Part shown: in pieces, positions 8,749 through 17,347 of the stretch | Numbering within the stretch: the stretch's first letter is position 1 | Layout of the letters: the number at the start of each line of letters is the position of its first letter | NCBI RefSeq assembly: GCF_001544795.2 | Contig: NZ_FCOI02000009.1 | Span: 124,001 to 188,000, forward strand | DNA: 64,000 nt | Origin: Caballeronia temeraria | Lineage (GTDB): Bacteria; Pseudomonadota; Gammaproteobacteria; Burkholderiales; Burkholderiaceae | Reading direction: 5' to 3' | Translations under genes and position numbers: made by a program | The notes under the pieces: generated by a model | Told to the model about the DNA's origin: nothing | Database searches by the model: none | What the model saw: the letters and a program-made list of their open reading frames with translations, nothing else

Positions 8749-9753
8749 ATGTCCAACATCGATACCTCCACCGTGCTGCTCGGGCAGGCGCAATTGCGCA
8801 AGCTCGTGCCGCTCGACCTCGACGCGATCGAACAAGTCGAAGCGGCGTTCAAGTCGCTCGCGACCGAAGCCGTCGCGATGCCGCCGATCCTGCGTCTCGA
8901 CATTCCCGAGCACGCCGGCGAAGTCGACGTGAAAGCCGCTTATCTACCGCGCTTTTCGAGTTTCGCGATCAAGGTGAGCCCGGGCTTCTTCAACAATTCA
9001 TCGCTCGGGCTACCGAGTCTGAACGGCCTGATGCTCGTGCTGTCCGCCCGCACGGGTCTGACGGAAGCCGTGTTGCTCGACAACGGTTATCTCACCGCCG
9101 TGCGCACCGCTGCGGCGGGCGCGGTTGCATCGCGCTGGCTCGCGCGCAAGGAGGCGAAGCGCGTTGCGATCATCGGCGCGGGCGAACAGGCGCGTTTGCA
9201 GTTGAAGGCGTTGCGTCTTGTGCGCGACATCGAACATGTCACCGTATGGGCGCGCGATGGGAAAAGCGCGCAACAGTTCGCGCGTGATTGCGAAGACCTG
9301 CCATGCGATGTCGCCGACAGCGTGAATCAGGCGCTCAAGCATGCCGACATCGCCATCACGACGACGCCGAGCCGCGAGCCCTTGATTCATGCGCGCGACC
9401 TGCATCCCGGCTTGCATATCACCGCGATGGGATCGGATGCGGAGCACAAGAACGAGATCGCACCGGACGTGTTCGCCCACGCGCGCTATGTATGCGACCG
9501 CTTGCAGCAAGTGCGCGTGCTAGGTGAGTTGCATCACGCGATCAAGGCAGGCGTGACGGATGCTGATGCATCGTTTGCCGAACTCGGCGACGTCATTGCG
9601 CAAAAGGCGCCGGGCCGCGCGAGCGACGACGAGATCACCGTGTGCGATCTGACCGGCACCGGCGCACAGGACACCGCGATTGCAACGCTTGCGATTCAGC
9701 GTGCGCGCGCGGCAGAGGCAGGAACCATTTTCCATAACGACGTGACCGCTTGA
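8749..9753 (+). CDS. eutC: Ornithine cyclodeaminase/mu-crystallin-type reductase EutC
   Basis: 334 residues of the ornithine cyclodeaminase/mu-crystallin family, with the Rossmann motif GAGEQARLQ and the conserved YLTAVRTAAAGAVAS stretch. In hydroxyectoine operons EutC is proposed to act with EutB, reducing an imine intermediate with NAD(P)H and funnelling hydroxyectoine into the diaminobutyrate route. The ATG at 8749 follows the eutB stop by 4 bp; GGAG lies 12 bases upstream. Its own stop is 11 bp before doeA. Confidence 0.83.
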   Translation: MSNIDTSTVLLGQAQLRKLVPLDLDAIEQVEAAFKSLATEAVAMPPILRLDIPEHAGEVDVKAAYLPRFSSFAIKVSPGFFNNSSLGLPSLNGLMLVLSARTGLTEAVLLDNGYLTAVRTAAAGAVASRWLARKEAKRVAIIGAGEQARLQLKALRLVRDIEHVTVWARDGKSAQQFARDCEDLPCDVADSVNQALKHADIAITTTPSREPLIHARDLHPGLHITAMGSDAEHKNEIAPDVFAHARYVCDRLQQVRVLGELHHAIKAGVTDADASFAELGDVIAQKAPGRASDDEITVCDLTGTGAQDTAIATLAIQRARAAEAGTIFHNDVTA

Positions 9754-9764
9754 TAGAGGGGACG

Positions 9765-10991
9765 ATGTCCGAAATCATGCAACAGAAGCAGCCGGATGAA
9801 CGAGGGGCGCCTGTGGTGCGTCTGCCGTTCGAACGCAGCGAATACGATGCGCGTATCGCGAAGACGCGGCGCGCGATGGAGAAGGCGGGCATCGATCTGA
9901 TGATCGTGACCGACCCGACCAACATGGCGTGGCTCACCGGCTACGACGGCTGGTCGTTCTACGTGCATCAATGCGTGCTGCTCGCGATGGACGGCGATCC
10001 GGTCTGGTACGGACGCGGGCAGGATGCGAACGGTGCGAAGCGCACGGTGTTCATGTCGCACGAGGATATCGTCGGCTATCCGGATCATTATGTGCAGTCG
10101 CAGGTGCGCCATCCGATGGATTACCTGTCCACCGAAGTGATCGCCGCGCGTGGCTGGGATAAAAAGCGCATCGGCGTGGAGATGGACAACTACTACTTCA
10201 GCGCGAAGGCGTATGCGTCGTTGACGCAGCATCTGCCGAACGCGAAGTTCGTCGATGCAACCGCGCTCGTCAACTGGCAGCGCGCGGTGAAGTCGCCGCG
10301 CGAGATCGACTATATGCGTGTGGCGGCGCGTATCGTCGAGAAGATGCATGCGCGCATTCTCGACAAGGTCGAGCCGGGCATGAAGAAGAGCGATCTCGTC
10401 GCGCAGATTTACGAGGCGGGTATTACGGGCGTCGAAGGTTATGGCGGCGATTATCCCGCGATCGTGCCGCTGCTGCCGACCGGCTCCGATGCCGCCGCGC
10501 CGCATCTCACGTGGGACGACTCGACGTTCACATCGAACGCGGGCACGTTCTTCGAAATCGCGGGATGCTTCAAGCGCTATCACTGTCCGCTCTCGCGAAC
10601 GGTGTATCTGGGCAAGCCGCCGCAGCATTTCATCGAAGGTGAAAAGGCGGTTGTCGAAGGTATTGAAGCGGGTCTTGCGATGGCGAAGCCGGGCAACAAG
10701 ACCGAGGATATCGCCAATGCTTTCTTTGCTGTGTTGCGCAAGTTCGGCATCGAGAAAGATAGCCGTTGCGGTTATCCGATCGGCGCAAGTTATCCGCCGG
10801 ACTGGGGCGAGCGCACGATGAGTCTGCGCCCCGGGGACAAGACCGTCCTCGAACCCGGCATGACGTTTCACTTCATGCCGGGGCTGTGGCTCGACGACTG
10901 GGGCCTCGAAATCACGGAGAGCATCCTGATTACGGACACTGGCGTCGAGACCTTCTGCAATACGCCTCGCAAACTGTTCGTGAAGGAGTAG
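9765..10991 (+). CDS. doeA: Ectoine hydrolase (M24 creatinase-like fold)
   Basis: 408 residues. An N-terminal creatinase-like domain (TDPTNMAWLTGYDGWSFY) precedes an M24 pita-bread domain. DoeA hydrolyses the ectoine ring to N-alpha-acetyl-2,4-diaminobutyrate; hydroxyectoine gives the hydroxy analogue. Family and length fit DoeA/EutD. GAGGGG lies just before the ATG at 9765; a TTG 15 bp upstream overlaps the eutC stop and is unlikely. It is followed by doeB after 4 bp, and this pairing is the hallmark of ectoine catabolic operons. Confidence 0.9.
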   Translation: MSEIMQQKQPDERGAPVVRLPFERSEYDARIAKTRRAMEKAGIDLMIVTDPTNMAWLTGYDGWSFYVHQCVLLAMDGDPVWYGRGQDANGAKRTVFMSHEDIVGYPDHYVQSQVRHPMDYLSTEVIAARGWDKKRIGVEMDNYYFSAKAYASLTQHLPNAKFVDATALVNWQRAVKSPREIDYMRVAARIVEKMHARILDKVEPGMKKSDLVAQIYEAGITGVEGYGGDYPAIVPLLPTGSDAAAPHLTWDDSTFTSNAGTFFEIAGCFKRYHCPLSRTVYLGKPPQHFIEGEKAVVEGIEAGLAMAKPGNKTEDIANAFFAVLRKFGIEKDSRCGYPIGASYPPDWGERTMSLRPGDKTVLEPGMTFHFMPGLWLDDWGLEITESILITDTGVETFCNTPRKLFVKE

Positions 10992-10995
10992 TACG

Positions 10996-12018
10996 ATGCG
11001 CGCGTCACCGATCAGCCCGACCGTCGATTTCGATGCAGAGGGCGAACAGCACGGCTTTCTGAAGCTGCCGTATTCGCGCAACGATTCCGCGTGGGGCGCG
11101 GTGATGATTCCGGTCACGGTGATCAAGCGCGGCGATGGACCGACCGCGCTGCTCACGGGCGGCAATCATGGCGACGAATACGAAGGGCCGATCGCGCTGG
11201 CGAAGCTCGCATCGACGTTGAAGGCAGGCGATGTAAATGGTCGTGTAATCATCGTCCCATTCATGAACTATCCGGCGTTCCGGGCGGGGTCGCGCACCTC
11301 GCCGATCGACGCGGGCAATCTGAACCGCAGCTTTCCCGGCAAGCCCGATGGCACGGTGACCGAGAAGATCGCGGATTACTTTCAGCGTCATCTATTGCCG
11401 CTCGCCGATTACGTGCTCGATATCCACGCGGGCGGCCGCACGCTGGACTTTCTGCCGTTTGCCGCGATACACGTGCTGAACGATGCGACGCAGCAATCGC
11501 GTTGCGAAGCCGCGATGCGTGCGTTCGGCGCGCCGTATTCGATGCGCATGCTCGAACTCGACAGCGTTGGTCTTTATGACAGCGCGGCCGAGGAAGCGGG
11601 CAAGGTGTTCGTATCGACGGAACTGGGCGGTGGCGGTTCCTCGACGGCGAAGAGCGTCGCGGTGGCGGAGCGCGGCGTGTATGGGTTTCTCGCGTATGCG
11701 GGCATCATCGAGAAAGAGGTGGTTCGCGGCGAAGCGCGCACGACGACGCTGCTCGATATGCCGGACAGCTCGTGCTACACGACGAGCGAGCATACGGGCT
11801 TGCTCGAAATGTGCCGTGATCTCGGAGATAGGGTGAGAGCCGGCGATGTGCTTGCGCGCGTCTATGACGTTACGCGCACGGGCGCGGCGCCGGTGGAATA
11901 TCGTGCGAAGCGCGATGGATTGCTCGCGGCGCGGCATTTTCCGGGCCTCGTGCAAACGGGCGACACCGTGGCTGTGGTTGCGGATATCGTCGAACGCAAC
12001 ATTGCTGTGAGCGTGTAA
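10996..12018 (+). CDS. doeB: N-alpha-acetyl-2,4-diaminobutyrate deacetylase
   Basis: 340 residues, zinc-dependent succinylglutamate desuccinylase/aspartoacylase family. The metal ligands are visible as His58 and Glu61 in GGNHGDEYEG and His144 in DIHAGG. It removes the acetyl group from the DoeA product to give 2,4-diaminobutyrate and acetate. AAGGAG lies seven bases before the ATG. It follows doeA by 4 bp and precedes the Lrp-type regulator by 1 bp. No key residue seems missing. Confidence 0.9.
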   Translation: MRASPISPTVDFDAEGEQHGFLKLPYSRNDSAWGAVMIPVTVIKRGDGPTALLTGGNHGDEYEGPIALAKLASTLKAGDVNGRVIIVPFMNYPAFRAGSRTSPIDAGNLNRSFPGKPDGTVTEKIADYFQRHLLPLADYVLDIHAGGRTLDFLPFAAIHVLNDATQQSRCEAAMRAFGAPYSMRMLELDSVGLYDSAAEEAGKVFVSTELGGGGSSTAKSVAVAERGVYGFLAYAGIIEKEVVRGEARTTTLLDMPDSSCYTTSEHTGLLEMCRDLGDRVRAGDVLARVYDVTRTGAAPVEYRAKRDGLLAARHFPGLVQTGDTVAVVADIVERNIAVSV

Positions 12019-12019
12019 G

Positions 12020-12502
12020 TTGATCAAGCTCGATCGCTACGATCTGGCCATTCTGCGTATTCTTGCGCGTGATGGCCGAATTACGAAATCGCGCCTGGCG
12101 GAGGAGGTCAATTTGTCGATCTCGCCTGCGTGGGAGCGTGTGAAGAAGCTCGAAGACAGCGGACTCATCAAGGGTTATCGCGCCGATATCGACTGGACGG
12201 CTGCTTTCAAGGGCAGCCGTATCGTCGTTGAGGTGACGCTTTCGCGTCATACTGCGCAGGATATGCGACGCTTCGAAGAGCGCGTGGCGGCGGCTTCTGA
12301 GATCGTGCAGTGTTATGCCACCGGAGGTGGCGTGGATTATGTGCTGCACGTCGTGGCGCGGGATATCGATCACTATCAGCGGTTTATCGATTCTCTTCTT
12401 GTCGAGGAGCTTGGGATCGAGCGGTACTTTACTTATATCGTTACTAAGATCGTTAAGAATGCTAATGAGGGGCCGGTGGATTGGGTTGATGAATCGGTTT
12501 GA
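12020..12502 (+). CDS. doeX: Lrp/AsnC-family regulator of ectoine catabolism
   Basis: 160 residues. An N-terminal helix-turn-helix (LDRYDLAILRILARDGRITKS region) is followed by a C-terminal RAM/AsnC ligand-binding domain. DoeX/AsnC-type proteins sit in this position in many ectoine operons and help activate or tune them. The only suitable start is TTG at 12020, 1 bp after the doeB stop TAA, so it is probably translated by coupling. The operon continuity breaks after this gene, where a palindromic repeat follows. Confidence 0.83.
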   Translation: MIKLDRYDLAILRILARDGRITKSRLAEEVNLSISPAWERVKKLEDSGLIKGYRADIDWTAAFKGSRIVVEVTLSRHTAQDMRRFEERVAAASEIVQCYATGGGVDYVLHVVARDIDHYQRFIDSLLVEELGIERYFTYIVTKIVKNANEGPVDWVDESV

Positions 12503-12541
12503 TTTTTTTTCGCCGGATCCCGTATTCGTGTTGGTTTATAA

Positions 12542-13113
12542 GCACTGCCCCTGTGCGGGGCGGCAGTCACTTTCTTTGCTGCTGCAAAGAAAGTAACCAA
12601 AGAAAGCAGCTTTTTAGGCCCGCGGTCACACGTAGTTTGGGTAGTACTCTCGTCCTCGGTGGCACTCGCCTAAAGAGTGCCCTCATAGGCCCAATCGGGC
12701 TTGGCTCGCGCACGGTCTGTCGCTCCGCACCACATAACAAATTGGTTCAGCACCAAATGGCTCCGGCCCGCTGCGCGGCCGACCGGTCAATCGGGTCCGC
12801 GCGTGCTTCTTTGCTGACGCCGCCATCTTTTTGCCGGTGCCTTCGACTGGTTTCCCTTGCATACCGGGCGGCAGCGCGAAGCGCTGTGCCGGAACTCTTT
12901 CGTGCTGAACCAGCGCCCTAAAACGACTAGCTAGTCAGACTGTGCGCGATCCAAGCCGGGTAATTGTGATGAGGGCACTCTTTAGGCGAGTGCCACCGAG
13001 GACGAGAGAACTACTCAAACTACGTGTGACCGCGGGCGTATCGAGCTGCTTTCTTTGGTTACTTTCTTTGCAGCAGCAAAGAAAGTGACTGCCGCCCCGC
13101 ATAGGGGCAGTGC
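12542..13113. repeat. 572-bp palindromic element (two 212-bp inverted arms)
   Basis: The gap 12503-13281 contains no convincing gene. Positions 12542-12753 and 12902-13113 are inverted copies in constant register. The outer 145 bp of each arm differ at only about 7 positions. The inner 67 bp are diverged but keep matching islands, for example around the GGTTCAGCAC word. The centre is 148 bp. Each arm carries the words CAAAGAAAGTAACCAAAGAAAG-like sequence near 12585-12606. I recall such words as frequent in Burkholderiales intergenic regions. No target-site duplication is visible. Confidence 0.85.
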
Positions 13114-13281
13114 CAATAGACCGACAAGAAAACAGGATTCCACAGAAGCCCGAAAAACCCCATCCCCCTCGGACAAGAAACAGAAAAAACACCACCCACA
13201 TCCAACGACAACAAAAAGTTCCCACCGAGCAAGCCCTTTAAAGTAGACACATCAAACGCAAGCTTGGGCAAGGAGACAAAC

Positions 13282-14760
13282 ATGCTGCTGGGCCATCCTG
13301 TTCTATTCAAATCGCTTTGTTATATCGACGGCCGCTGGGTTCACAGCGATAGCGCCGCATCCATTGCAGTCACCAACCCCGCCGATCAAAAAATCATCGG
13401 TCACGTGCCGATGCTCGACAAACAGCAAATCATCGCCTCCGTCGATGCAGCCGATCGCGCGTTCCAGTCATGGCGCTGGATGCCGCAACAGAAGCGCAGT
13501 GCGCTGCTCCTGCGCTGGCATGAACTCATCATGCGTCATCAGTCGGACCTCGCCGGCATTCTGTCGCTCGAACAAGGCAAGCCGCTCGCCGAATCCAAAG
13601 GCGAGATCGCCTACGCGGCGAGTTTCATCGAATGGTTCGCGAACGAAGCGAAACGTCTCACGGGCCGCACCATTCCCACGCATATCGATGGCGCGCATCT
13701 CGGCACCGTGATGGAGCCGGTCGGCGTCGCCGCACTGATTACGCCGTGGAATTTCCCGGTCGCGATGATCACGCGCAAGGCCGCCGCCGCAATCGCCGCA
13801 GGCTGCACCGTCGTCGTCAAGCCCGCGCATGAAACGCCGTTCTCCGCGATCGCGCTCGCACAGCTCGCGGAAGAAGCAGGCTTCCCGCCGGGCGTCTTCA
13901 ACGTAGTCATCGGCGAGCCGCAAATGGCGATGGAAACGCTCGTCAGCGATACGCGCGTGCGCGCCGTCAGCTTCACCGGTTCGACGCGCGTCGGCGGTCT
14001 CGTTGCAAAGACTGCAGCGCAAGCGGGCATCAAGAAGCTCGCGCTGGAACTCGGCGGCAATGCACCTTTCATCGTCACGGAAGATGCAGACCTGGAACAG
14101 GCCGTGCGCGTCGCAGTAGGCGCGAAGTTTCAAACCTCGGGTCAGGATTGCTGCGCTGCAAACCGCATTCTCGTTGCGCGTCCGCTTTACGAGCAGTTCG
14201 TCGAGCGCTACACCGAAGCGGTCAAAGCGCTGAAAGTAGGGACGGCATTCGAAGCAAACGTCGATATCGGTCCGCTCATGCATCAGGCCGCATTCGATGC
14301 AACCGTCGCGCGGGTCGAGGATGCGAAAGCGCAGGGCGCACGCGTCACCGTTGGCGGCAAGGCGCATGCGCTCGGCGGGTGGTTTTATGAACCGACCGTC
14401 ATCGCCGATGCCAAACCAGGCATGCGCATCTACGACGAAGAGAACTTCGCGCCCATCTCCGCGATTTCCCCGTTCGATACGCTCGATGAAGCCGTCACGC
14501 GCGCCAACGACACCGAATACGGCCTCGCCGCGTATGTCTGCGCGAACCGCATCGACACGATCTTCCAGCTCGTGCGTCGACTCGACTTCGCGATGGTGTC
14601 GGTCAACGGCGTGAAATTCACCGGTGCACCGATTCCGTTCGGCGGCATGAAGTCATCGGGGCTCGGGCGCGAAGGCGGTGCGGAAGGCTTCGAGCCCTTC
14701 GTCGAAACGAAATACTTCTGCCTCGGCAATCTCGGCCTGCCGCTCACGAGCGCGGCCTGA
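13282..14760 (+). CDS. doeC: NAD(P)-dependent aldehyde dehydrogenase of the ectoine pathway (DoeC/Ssd)
   Basis: 492 residues, succinate-semialdehyde dehydrogenase subfamily. Features: GVAALITPWNFP, the FTGSTRVGG cofactor loop, the general base Glu256 in LELGGN and the nucleophile Cys290 in SGQDCCAANR, where a second Cys follows directly. In this setting it probably oxidises aspartate semialdehyde, made from diaminobutyrate, to aspartate. Succinate semialdehyde is the alternative substrate. ATG at 13282 has AAGGAG six bases upstream. The asnC-ssd-atf order matches other eut operons, though here the palindrome interrupts it. Confidence 0.82.
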   Translation: MLLGHPVLFKSLCYIDGRWVHSDSAASIAVTNPADQKIIGHVPMLDKQQIIASVDAADRAFQSWRWMPQQKRSALLLRWHELIMRHQSDLAGILSLEQGKPLAESKGEIAYAASFIEWFANEAKRLTGRTIPTHIDGAHLGTVMEPVGVAALITPWNFPVAMITRKAAAAIAAGCTVVVKPAHETPFSAIALAQLAEEAGFPPGVFNVVIGEPQMAMETLVSDTRVRAVSFTGSTRVGGLVAKTAAQAGIKKLALELGGNAPFIVTEDADLEQAVRVAVGAKFQTSGQDCCAANRILVARPLYEQFVERYTEAVKALKVGTAFEANVDIGPLMHQAAFDATVARVEDAKAQGARVTVGGKAHALGGWFYEPTVIADAKPGMRIYDEENFAPISAISPFDTLDEAVTRANDTEYGLAAYVCANRIDTIFQLVRRLDFAMVSVNGVKFTGAPIPFGGMKSSGLGREGGAEGFEPFVETKYFCLGNLGLPLTSAA

Positions 14761-14808
14761 AAGAAGCCTCTTTAAAGACACGCATTACCGAATATCAAGG
14801 AGAAGCAT

Positions 14809-16227
14809 ATGACCCAGCAGATTCAATCGCTCGAGCAACTGTTCGCCGAAGACCGCGCGCACTTCATGCATCCGTCCACGCATGCGCACGATCACGCGAA
14901 AGGCGCGCTGCCCGGAAAGATCGTCACGGGCGCGAAGGGCATCCGTATTCAGGATCATCAAGGCAAAAGTTATATCGATGCATTCGCGGGTCTCTATTGC
15001 GTGAACATCGGCTATGGCCGCACCGAAGTGGCCGAGGCGATCTACGAGCAGGCGAAGAAGCTCGCGTACTACCACACGTATGTCGGTCACTCGACGGATA
15101 CGATCATCGAATTGTCATCGCGCATCATCGACTGGTCGCCTGAAGGCATGAAGAAGGTGTACTACGGCATGTCGGGATCGGATGCGAACGAAACGCAAAT
15201 CAAGATCGTCTGGTATTACAACAATGTGCTCGGTCGTCCGAACAAGAAGAAGATCATTTCGCGTGAGCGGGGTTATCACGGATCGGGCATCGTGACGGGC
15301 AGCCTCACTGGTCTGCCGAGCTTCCATCAGAACTTCGATCTGCCGATCGATCGCGTGAAGCACACGGTGTGTCCGCACTGGTATCGCAAAGCGCCCGCCG
15401 GCATGAGCGAAACGCAGTTCACCGCCTATTGCGTGGAAGAACTGGAAAAGCTCATTGCTAAGGAAGGCGCCGATACGATCGCCGCATTCATCGCAGAACC
15501 GGTGATGGGGACGGGCGGCATCATTGCGCCGCCGCAAGGCTATTGGGAAGCTATCCAGACTGTGCTCAAGAAGCACGACATTCTTCTGATTTCCGATGAA
15601 GTCGTCTGCGGCTTTGGCCGTCTCGGCTCGAAGATGGGCGCGCAGCATTTCGGCATCAAGCCCGACCTCATCACGGTTGCAAAGGGTCTGACGAGCGCGT
15701 ATGCGCCGCTGTCGGGCGTGATCGTCGGCGAAAAGGTGTGGGACGTGATCGAAAAGGGCTCGCAGGAATATGGCCCGATGGGTCACGGCTGGACGTATTC
15801 GGGGCATCCGATCTGCGCGGCCGCAGCGATCGCGAATCTCGACATTCTCGAACGCGAAAACCTTACGCAAAATGCCGCCGATGTCGGCGCGTATTTGCAG
15901 CAGCAATTGCACACGGCGTTCGATGGACATCCGCTCGTCGGCGAAGTGCGCGGCGCGGGCATGCTCGCGGCACTCGAATTCATGGCCGACAAGGACGCGC
16001 GAAAGCCGTTCGATGCGGCGCTGAAGGTTGGCCCGAAGGTATCGGCGGCCGCGCTCGAGCGCGGTGTTATTGCGCGTGCAATGCCGCATGGCGATATCCT
16101 CGGCTTCGCACCGCCGCTCACCACGACGCGTGAAGAAGCGGATGAAATCGTCGGTATCGTGAAGCAGGCCGTCGATGCGGTGGCGAACGAAGTGATCGGT
16201 TCGGCACTCGCTACGCAAGCGATCTGA
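14809..16227 (+). CDS. doeD: Class III aminotransferase, probable diaminobutyrate transaminase
   Basis: 472 residues, fold-type I class III (omega) aminotransferase. The motifs are GMSGSDANET, LISDEVVCGFGR and the PLP Lys292 in LITVAKGLTSAY. In ectoine catabolism the Atf/DoeD enzyme converts 2,4-diaminobutyrate to aspartate semialdehyde, which the preceding dehydrogenase oxidises. AAGGAG lies six bases before the ATG; the gap to doeC is 48 bp. A strong terminator follows, ending the operon. Annotation as a taurine- or putrescine-type transaminase would be the generic alternative. Confidence 0.82.
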   Translation: MTQQIQSLEQLFAEDRAHFMHPSTHAHDHAKGALPGKIVTGAKGIRIQDHQGKSYIDAFAGLYCVNIGYGRTEVAEAIYEQAKKLAYYHTYVGHSTDTIIELSSRIIDWSPEGMKKVYYGMSGSDANETQIKIVWYYNNVLGRPNKKKIISRERGYHGSGIVTGSLTGLPSFHQNFDLPIDRVKHTVCPHWYRKAPAGMSETQFTAYCVEELEKLIAKEGADTIAAFIAEPVMGTGGIIAPPQGYWEAIQTVLKKHDILLISDEVVCGFGRLGSKMGAQHFGIKPDLITVAKGLTSAYAPLSGVIVGEKVWDVIEKGSQEYGPMGHGWTYSGHPICAAAAIANLDILERENLTQNAADVGAYLQQQLHTAFDGHPLVGEVRGAGMLAALEFMADKDARKPFDAALKVGPKVSAAALERGVIARAMPHGDILGFAPPLTTTREEADEIVGIVKQAVDAVANEVIGSALATQAI

Positions 16228-16256
16228 ATTTCTCGCAGTAGCAGTAGTGGTGGCAG

Positions 16257-16290
16257 AGGCCCGCGAAGCATCGCGGGCCTTTCTTCTTTT
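16257..16290 (+). terminator. Rho-independent terminator after doeD
   Basis: A 10-bp perfect stem (AGGCCCGCGA / TCGCGGGCCT) with a 4-base loop is followed by a T-rich run (TTCTTCTTTT). It lies 30 bp after the doeD stop. Confidence 0.9.
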
Positions 16291-16352
16291 GCACGCGAGT
16301 GGAACGCGCGTTGCTCAATCTATTGCGATGCCCCATCGAAAGGAGAGTCACG

Positions 16353-16586
16353 ATGAGCGAGAGCGAAGAGAAACGTCATCAGCAACCGCATTCCGCGCCT
16401 AATCCGAATGCGGCGGAAATTGAACCAGAGAACCGTCGGCTCGATCGACATCCGCATCAGACGGCGGAAGTTCCCTATGGATCGGGCAACGAGCCCGAGA
16501 TAGCCGGAAAGGGTGGTCTGGACGCACAGAACGCGGATCGGCCTGACCCTGAGAACAAACATACGGAGCCGATACGCAAGAACTGA
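16353..16586 (+). CDS. Small hydrophilic protein of unknown function
   Basis: 77 residues, very rich in Glu, Pro, Asn, His and Arg, with no hydrophobic segment or cysteine; probably disordered. It starts at ATG 16353 with AAGGAG seven bases upstream; the frame is open for 18 codons before that without an SD. It stands between two terminators, so it is a single-gene unit. No family recognised. Similar short charged proteins are common stress or stationary-phase products in Burkholderia relatives, which is only a guess here. Confidence 0.6.
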   Translation: MSESEEKRHQQPHSAPNPNAAEIEPENRRLDRHPHQTAEVPYGSGNEPEIAGKGGLDAQNADRPDPENKHTEPIRKN

Positions 16587-16612
16587 CACATCGATTCGAT
16601 GTACCTATAAAA

Positions 16613-16643
16613 CAAAACGGCCACCAATGTGGCCGTTTTGTCA
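16613..16643. terminator. Bidirectional terminator between a small ORF and pqqA
   Basis: A 12-bp perfect stem (CAAAACGGCCAC / GTGGCCGTTTTG) with loop CAAT. T-rich tracts occur on both strands, so it can end transcription of the rightward small gene and of the leftward pqqA. Confidence 0.88.
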
Positions 16644-16650
16644 TTTCCGA

Positions 16651-16725
16651 TTAGCGCGTCGCGATATACATCGTAATTTCAAAGCCGAAGCGCATATCGG
16701 TGAAACTCGGGGTTTCCCACTTCAT
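16651..16725 (-). CDS. pqqA: PqqA, precursor peptide of pyrroloquinoline quinone
   Basis: A 24-residue peptide starting MKWETPSFTDMRFGFEIT and ending MYIATR, matching PqqA almost throughout. The two residues that PqqE crosslinks to build PQQ are Glu16 and Tyr20, at the canonical positions in EITMY. AAGGAGG lies four bases before the ATG. No pqqB, C, D or E is encoded around it; neighbours are unrelated small genes, and a terminator follows directly. It is therefore a free-standing copy. PqqA supplies the whole carbon skeleton of PQQ, the cofactor of periplasmic dehydrogenases such as the one at the left edge. Confidence 0.93.
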   Translation of the reverse strand: MKWETPSFTDMRFGFEITMYIATR

Positions 16726-16845
16726 AGAGCCTCCTTGTGCATTGATTGGCCAGACGGATGCCAAGCCATTGCGCGGTTCATCTGTTGCAGGCGCCGTGCA
16801 AAGCCGCGCACCCCAAATCGACGCACTTTTAATCCTAGCGCGAAA

Positions 16846-16877
16846 CGCCGGTGACGCGATTGGAAATCTCACCGGCG
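16846..16877. other. Hairpin in the leader region upstream of pqqA
   Basis: The 264-bp gap 16726-16989 holds no gene. It contains a perfect 9-bp stem (CGCCGGTGA / TCACCGGCG) with a 14-base loop, followed on the plus strand by an AT-rich run. It could be a terminator for a rightward transcript or part of the pqqA 5' region on the other strand; I cannot decide. Confidence 0.4.
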
Positions 16878-16989
16878 TTCATTTAATTTATTTATAGCGG
16901 GCGCTATCTGCGGCTTTCAAATCCGTATTGCTCAGATGATTGCCCTCGCAGCGATCAACTGCCGCATTGCGGAATTGGTGCACGACGTA

Positions 16990-17223
16990 TCATTCAACGC
17001 GCATTGCTTCGCGCAGCACTGCATCAGCACTATCGAAATTTCGATCGGTCATCTTGTTGAGGACGGCCATGACTTCGCCATCCGCGCCATTGCTTTTCGC
17101 AAGCGTCAGTAGTTTTTCCTTGCCCATCGGATAGTTCGCGCCCTTGAGCACGCGCTCGATCTCTTCCGTGCGCGGCTCGTCCGGATGCCGGTGATTCTGC
17201 GAATGCGCGGGATGCTGTGCCAT
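16990..17223 (-). CDS. DUF2795 domain protein
   Basis: 77 residues. A His/Pro-rich N-terminus is followed by the DUF2795 core: VLKGANYPMGKEKLLTLAKS ... GEVMAVLNKMTDRNFDSADAV. Family members are small, soluble and of unknown biochemical role; they are often linked to stress responses. AAGGAGG lies five bases before the ATG. It is a probable single-gene unit between the pqqA leader and the next small gene. Confidence 0.82.
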   Translation of the reverse strand: MAQHPAHSQNHRHPDEPRTEEIERVLKGANYPMGKEKLLTLAKSNGADGEVMAVLNKMTDRNFDSADAVLREAMRVE

Positions 17224-17347
17224 TTCGGCCTCCTTTCTCGTTTCGACGGTAAGGCTTACGAATCAGCAACACGCATACCCGTCATCGGGATCGCTTGATG
17301 CTTGTTCATCGATACGATCAAACAAAAAGAGCGAGGTAAAGCGCACC

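Noticed and set aside
13264..13281. TTG at 13264 as the start of the aldehyde dehydrogenase
   Set aside because: It lies upstream of the AAGGAG that serves the ATG at 13282, so the longer form is unlikely.
12499..13310. Several short frames in the palindrome, some with a SLSLLLQRK-like ending in both arms
   Set aside because: They lie in the repeat arms, are mirrored between the two copies, and have no start signal; they are by-products of the repeat.
16990..17272. Alternate-frame protein overlapping the DUF2795 gene
   Set aside because: It starts within the leader and reads an Arg/Gly-rich shadow of DUF2795; the DUF2795 frame has the strong SD and the conserved core.
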